A DNA stretch of 7,495 bases from Bacteroidia bacterium (GTDB lineage Bacteria; Bacteroidota; Bacteroidia; Bacteroidales; Paludibacteraceae), in contig JAGKVE010000074.1 of the NCBI GenBank assembly GCA_021152555.1, positions 1 through 7,495 of the forward strand, in the 5' to 3' direction. Each line of letters starts with the position of its first letter. Within the stretch, counting starts at the first letter, position 1. The position numbers and the translations under genes were made by a program. The notes below the pieces were generated by a model that was not told where the DNA came from, did not search any database, and was given only the letters and a program-made list of their open reading frames with translations. Shown piece after piece: positions 5,841-7,495 of the stretch.

Positions 5841-6166
5841 TTGAAACAGCGCATATCTATCATAGTATTTTGGCTGACCGCAATCATGGCGGTTATCGGC
5901 AGCAGTGCAACCAGCCGTCCGCAGACCTTTACGGAGAGCCGTGCAACTGTTCCGGCTACACAGCAGATCAGTTATATTGTTTCGAACTCGGACTGCGCTA
6001 TTCCTGTGCAGATAGAACGGATCCAGATGACGGTCGTTCATCTGTCTGCACGTCAGCAACTCAAACGCCTTTCGCAGTCCGTCTTCGGGTTGCCGGCAAA
6101 TATCGCCACTTCTTATTCTACCGCGCGAACTATCTGTCGTTCGCACACACTCCTCAGAAGCCTTGA
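5841..6166 (+). pseudogene. Small exported protein of unknown family, apparently frameshifted near 6095
   Basis: I do not recognise a family. The frame starts with TTG immediately after the acetyltransferase TAG and has a convincing signal peptide: KQR, a hydrophobic core IIVFWLTAIMAVIG, then SSATS. A polar segment with YIVSNSDCAIPVQIERIQM follows. Coding character is good up to about 6095 (residue 85, ...SVFGLP). Beyond that the same frame continues to 6206 with poor codon quality. The frame starting at 6095 looks much more protein-like (GKYRHFLFYRANYLSFAHTP) and stops at 6166. Restoring one G at 6095-6096 joins them into a product of about 108 residues. The lost base could be decay or a sequencing error; alternatively the 121-residue frame to 6206 is real. 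The next in-frame ATG (5886) would cut the signal peptide, so TTG is preferred, or an ATG start has been lost. Confidence 0.6.
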
Positions 6167-6220
6167 GACATACGACATAGGCTTCCCATTTTCTGCTTTT
6201 TGGTAATTTACAATTAAAAG

Positions 6221-6248
6221 CCTACAGCTTTCAGTATTCAGCCTTCAG
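6221..6248. repeat. Four-copy 7-bp tandem repeat ending in CAG
   Basis: Four successive heptamers, CCTACAG, CTTTCAG, TATTCAG and CCTTCAG, share the last three bases and a pyrimidine-rich front. The array is degenerate and lies in non-coding sequence. Confidence 0.7.
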
Positions 6249-6284
6249 ATGATTTCTGACGGCTAAATGGTCGTATGACCAAAT

Positions 6285-6314
6285 AAATGACTAAATTGTA
6301 AATGACCAAATCGT
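6285..6314. repeat. 15-bp tandem duplication
   Basis: AAATGACTAAATTGT (6285-6299) is followed by AAATGACCAAATCGT (6300-6314), 13 of 15 identical. A related ATGACCAAAT block sits just upstream at 6275-6284. It lies 11 bases before the microprotein start. Confidence 0.75.
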
Positions 6315-6325
6315 AAATTATCTTT

Positions 6326-6436
6326 ATGAATACAACAACAATTATTGTTGGAGTAGTGCTGTTGGCTATTAGCATTATTCCTATTCTGATACTGAACAAA
6401 TACGGAAAAGGCAACAAATACGGCGAAGAGAAATGA
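6326..6436 (+). CDS. 36-residue single-pass membrane microprotein
   Basis: ATG at 6326 opens a 36-codon frame ending in TGA at 6434-6436. The product has a short polar N-terminus (MNTTT), one hydrophobic segment at about residues 5-23 (IIVGVVLLAISIIPILILN), and a basic, Gly-rich tail (KYGKGNKYGEEK). A single membrane helix with the tail in the cytoplasm is predicted by the positive-inside rule. The stop overlaps the antiporter ATG as ATGA, the classic layout for translational coupling, and codon use is coding-like. It may be a small partner or regulator of the transporter, or only a short leader whose translation delivers ribosomes to it. I cannot name a family. The frame is below usual gene-calling length limits and is easily missed. 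Confidence 0.72.
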   Translation: MNTTTIIVGVVLLAISIIPILILNKYGKGNKYGEEK

Positions 6437-7380
6437 CAGCCTTGATTATCGTATTCGGATTTGTTTTCCTTTTGTTAGGCGCAGAAGGACTGGTGGACGG
6501 CGCTTCGGGTTTGGCGAAACGTTTCGGAATCAGCAATCTGGTCATCGGCATGACCGTGGTGGCTTTCGGCACTTCCATGCCGGAGTTTGTGGTCAACATG
6601 CTCTCGGTAGCAGAGGGGCAGACGGACCTCGCGCTGACCAATATTGTAGGTAGTAATATCATCAATATCTTTGTCATCCTCGGTCTGACGGCGCTGGTCT
6701 ATCCGATTGCCTCTGCCCGTTCCGCACGGGTCTTTGATATTCCGATGAACATCCTTGCCGGCATCGTTGTATTGGTGGCTGTGCTTGTCACGCTGCCTTT
6801 TGAGTCCGTGCCGGGCATGTCCCGTCTGAGCGGTGTCATCCTACTGCTGATATTTGGTATCTTCATGTACCATAGTGTCAAAACGGCAAAAGATGACACC
6901 TCACCCCAACCCTCTCCCAAAGAGAGGGGGCTTCTTGTGAACATTGTTTACATCGTCTTGGGGCTTGCAGGCTTGATTATAGGCGGCGAGATGATTGTCC
7001 GCGGTTCTGTCCGTGTGGCTACCGAAGTGGGTGTGCCGGACGCTATCATCGGTCTGACCATCGTAGCACTCGGAACATCCCTGCCCGAACTGGCTACTTC
7101 GGTCGTAGCCGCCACCAAGCACAACTGCGACCTGGCATTGGGAAACATTGTGGGCAGCGTGTCATTCAACGTGTTTTTTATCTTGGGCACATCTGCGTTG
7201 CTCCGCCCCCTTCCCGCCTACGAAGGAATTATTTTGGACGGTATCATGGCTACCTTGGGAGCCGTGTTAGTCTGGCTGGGTGTTATCTCCAACCGCCAAC
7301 ACCAACTCAAGCGCTGGCATGGTGCCCTGTTATTAACCGTCTATGCGGCATACCTGACGTATAGACTAATAAATTTGTAA
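6433..7380 (+). CDS. CaCA-family calcium/sodium antiporter (YrbG-like)
   Basis: This 315-residue inner-membrane protein belongs to the cation/Ca2+ exchanger superfamily, which moves Ca2+ against Na+ or H+. Two inverted halves are plain, each with an alpha-repeat. The first has GMTVVAFGTSMPEF (39-52) and GSNIIN (73-78). The second has GLTIVALGTSLPEL (207-220) and GNIVGSVSFN (237-246). The paired acidic residues of the ion site (E51, E219) are present. In the second repeat the usual GSN reads GSV; this may be a subfamily trait. About ten membrane segments are expected. The central cytoplasmic loop (about 148-167) contains TSPQPSPKERG, encoded by a palindromic repeat element. The start overlaps the microprotein stop by four bases. 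Length is normal for the family. The ion actually carried cannot be told from sequence alone. Confidence 0.93.
   Translation: MTALIIVFGFVFLLLGAEGLVDGASGLAKRFGISNLVIGMTVVAFGTSMPEFVVNMLSVAEGQTDLALTNIVGSNIINIFVILGLTALVYPIASARSARVFDIPMNILAGIVVLVAVLVTLPFESVPGMSRLSGVILLLIFGIFMYHSVKTAKDDTSPQPSPKERGLLVNIVYIVLGLAGLIIGGEMIVRGSVRVATEVGVPDAIIGLTIVALGTSLPELATSVVAATKHNCDLALGNIVGSVSFNVFFILGTSALLRPLPAYEGIILDGIMATLGAVLVWLGVISNRQHQLKRWHGALLLTVYAAYLTYRLINL
6898..6930. repeat. In-frame REP-like palindromic element inside the antiporter gene
   Basis: Thirty-three bases (11 codons) read CCTCACCCC-AA-CCCTCTC, a five-base loop, then GAGAGGG(GG). The stem CCCTCTC/GAGAGGG (6910-6916 with 6922-6928) is perfect. The translation, TSPQPSPKERG, is of the type produced when the widespread CTCACCCC...CCCTCTCCC repeat of many bacterial genomes falls in a coding frame. 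The opposite strand gives the matching SLGEGWGEV pattern. It sits at the loop between the two halves of the transporter, where an insertion would be tolerated. Confidence 0.75.
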
Positions 7381-7495
7381 TTTTATGGAAACTGAAAATC
7401 AATAGTTCGTTAAAAATTTGACTTAAATTAGTTAAAATATGATCGCTAAACGGCTGATTTTAGTCCGAATAGCATGAGTTCTTTGAAATAGTGTT
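7381..7495. other. Non-coding 3' end with boxA-like motif
   Basis: No gene is recognisable in these A/T-rich 115 bases; frames are 12 codons or shorter. GTTAAAA occurs twice (7409-7415 and 7431-7437). TTTG (7417-7420) and TATGATCG (7438-7445) only loosely resemble a promoter. GTTCTTTGAAAT at 7478-7489 resembles the boxA antitermination sequence of rRNA operon leaders, which in Bacillus includes GTTCTTTGAAAA. If so, a 16S rRNA gene should follow outside the window. Confidence 0.3.

Larger units (their letters stand above)
6167..6325. other. Repeat-rich non-coding spacer before the microprotein-antiporter pair
   Basis: No gene is seen here. The spacer holds a 7-bp repeat array (6221-6248), a 15-bp duplication (6285-6314) and a small hairpin TGGTC-GTAT-GACCA (6268-6281). 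It also holds an inverted pair, 6202-6215 with 6294-6307, matching at 13 of 14 positions. Folded, the outer pair would bring the hairpin to the tip of a larger stem. No clear promoter is present; TATCTTTA at 6319-6326 misses one base of the -7 pattern and overlaps the next ATG. Confidence 0.55.

Noticed and set aside
5700..6146. 148-codon minus-strand frame over the pseudogene region
   Set aside because: The plus strand shows recognisable acetyltransferase ends and a signal peptide here; the minus frame is Arg/Asp-rich shadow sequence.
6319..6326. TATCTTTA as a promoter for the antiporter pair
   Set aside because: It misses the final G of the -7 pattern, has only TTG about 20 bp upstream, and would start transcription inside the microprotein. 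It might serve the antiporter alone, but support is weak.
6699..7190. Minus-strand frames opposite the antiporter
   Set aside because: They are antisense to the conserved alpha-repeats. The SLGEGWGEV peptide in one of them is the other face of the palindromic repeat.
7383..7480. Very short frames after the antiporter (6 and 12 codons)
   Set aside because: They are too short to judge and show no initiation context or conserved features.

Overview
The window looks like a chromosomal segment of a Bacteroidales bacterium (Bacteroidota). Three things point there: the promoters fit the Bacteroidota pattern (TTTG near -33, TAnnTTTG near -7), gene starts lie behind A-rich leaders rather than clear Shine-Dalgarno sites, and the proteins are of Bacteroidales type (LptD of nearly 1000 residues, Cys-rich-tailed SlyD). 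Genus is not assigned.

Layout. Positions 21-5122 hold three minus-strand housekeeping genes, transcribed in the order lptD (outer-membrane LPS assembly), slyD (FKBP-type prolyl isomerase/metal-binding chaperone) and der (ribosome-assembly GTPase), separated by gaps of 122-135 bp. A well-formed minus-strand promoter at 5195-5226 serves lptD and fixes its start at 5122. Positions 5227-5628 have no convincing protein gene but carry a second minus-strand promoter-like sequence sharing 14 identical bases with the lptD promoter, an intrinsic terminator between the two, a clear plus-strand promoter (5464-5495) and short tandem repeats. The unit between the second promoter and the terminator could be a ~90-nt small RNA or an attenuated lptD leader.

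The plus-strand half begins with decayed genes. A maltose/galactoside O-acetyltransferase pseudogene (5629-5840) keeps only its first ~27 and last ~42 codons, with a one-base frameshift in an A-run and a large internal deletion. Next is a small exported protein (5841-6166) that appears to have lost one base near 6095. A repeat-rich spacer follows, then an unlisted 36-codon membrane microprotein (6326-6436) whose stop overlaps by ATGA the start of a CaCA-family cation antiporter (6433-7380). The antiporter carries an in-frame 33-bp palindromic repeat in its central cytoplasmic loop. The last 115 bases are non-coding and end in a boxA-like motif that could be the leader of an rRNA operon beyond the window.

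I see no CRISPR array, transposase, tRNA, phage gene or defence system. The points of most interest are the small-scale ones: the microprotein-antiporter pair, the palindrome inside a coding region, the pseudogene scar, and the promoter-terminator unit upstream of lptD.
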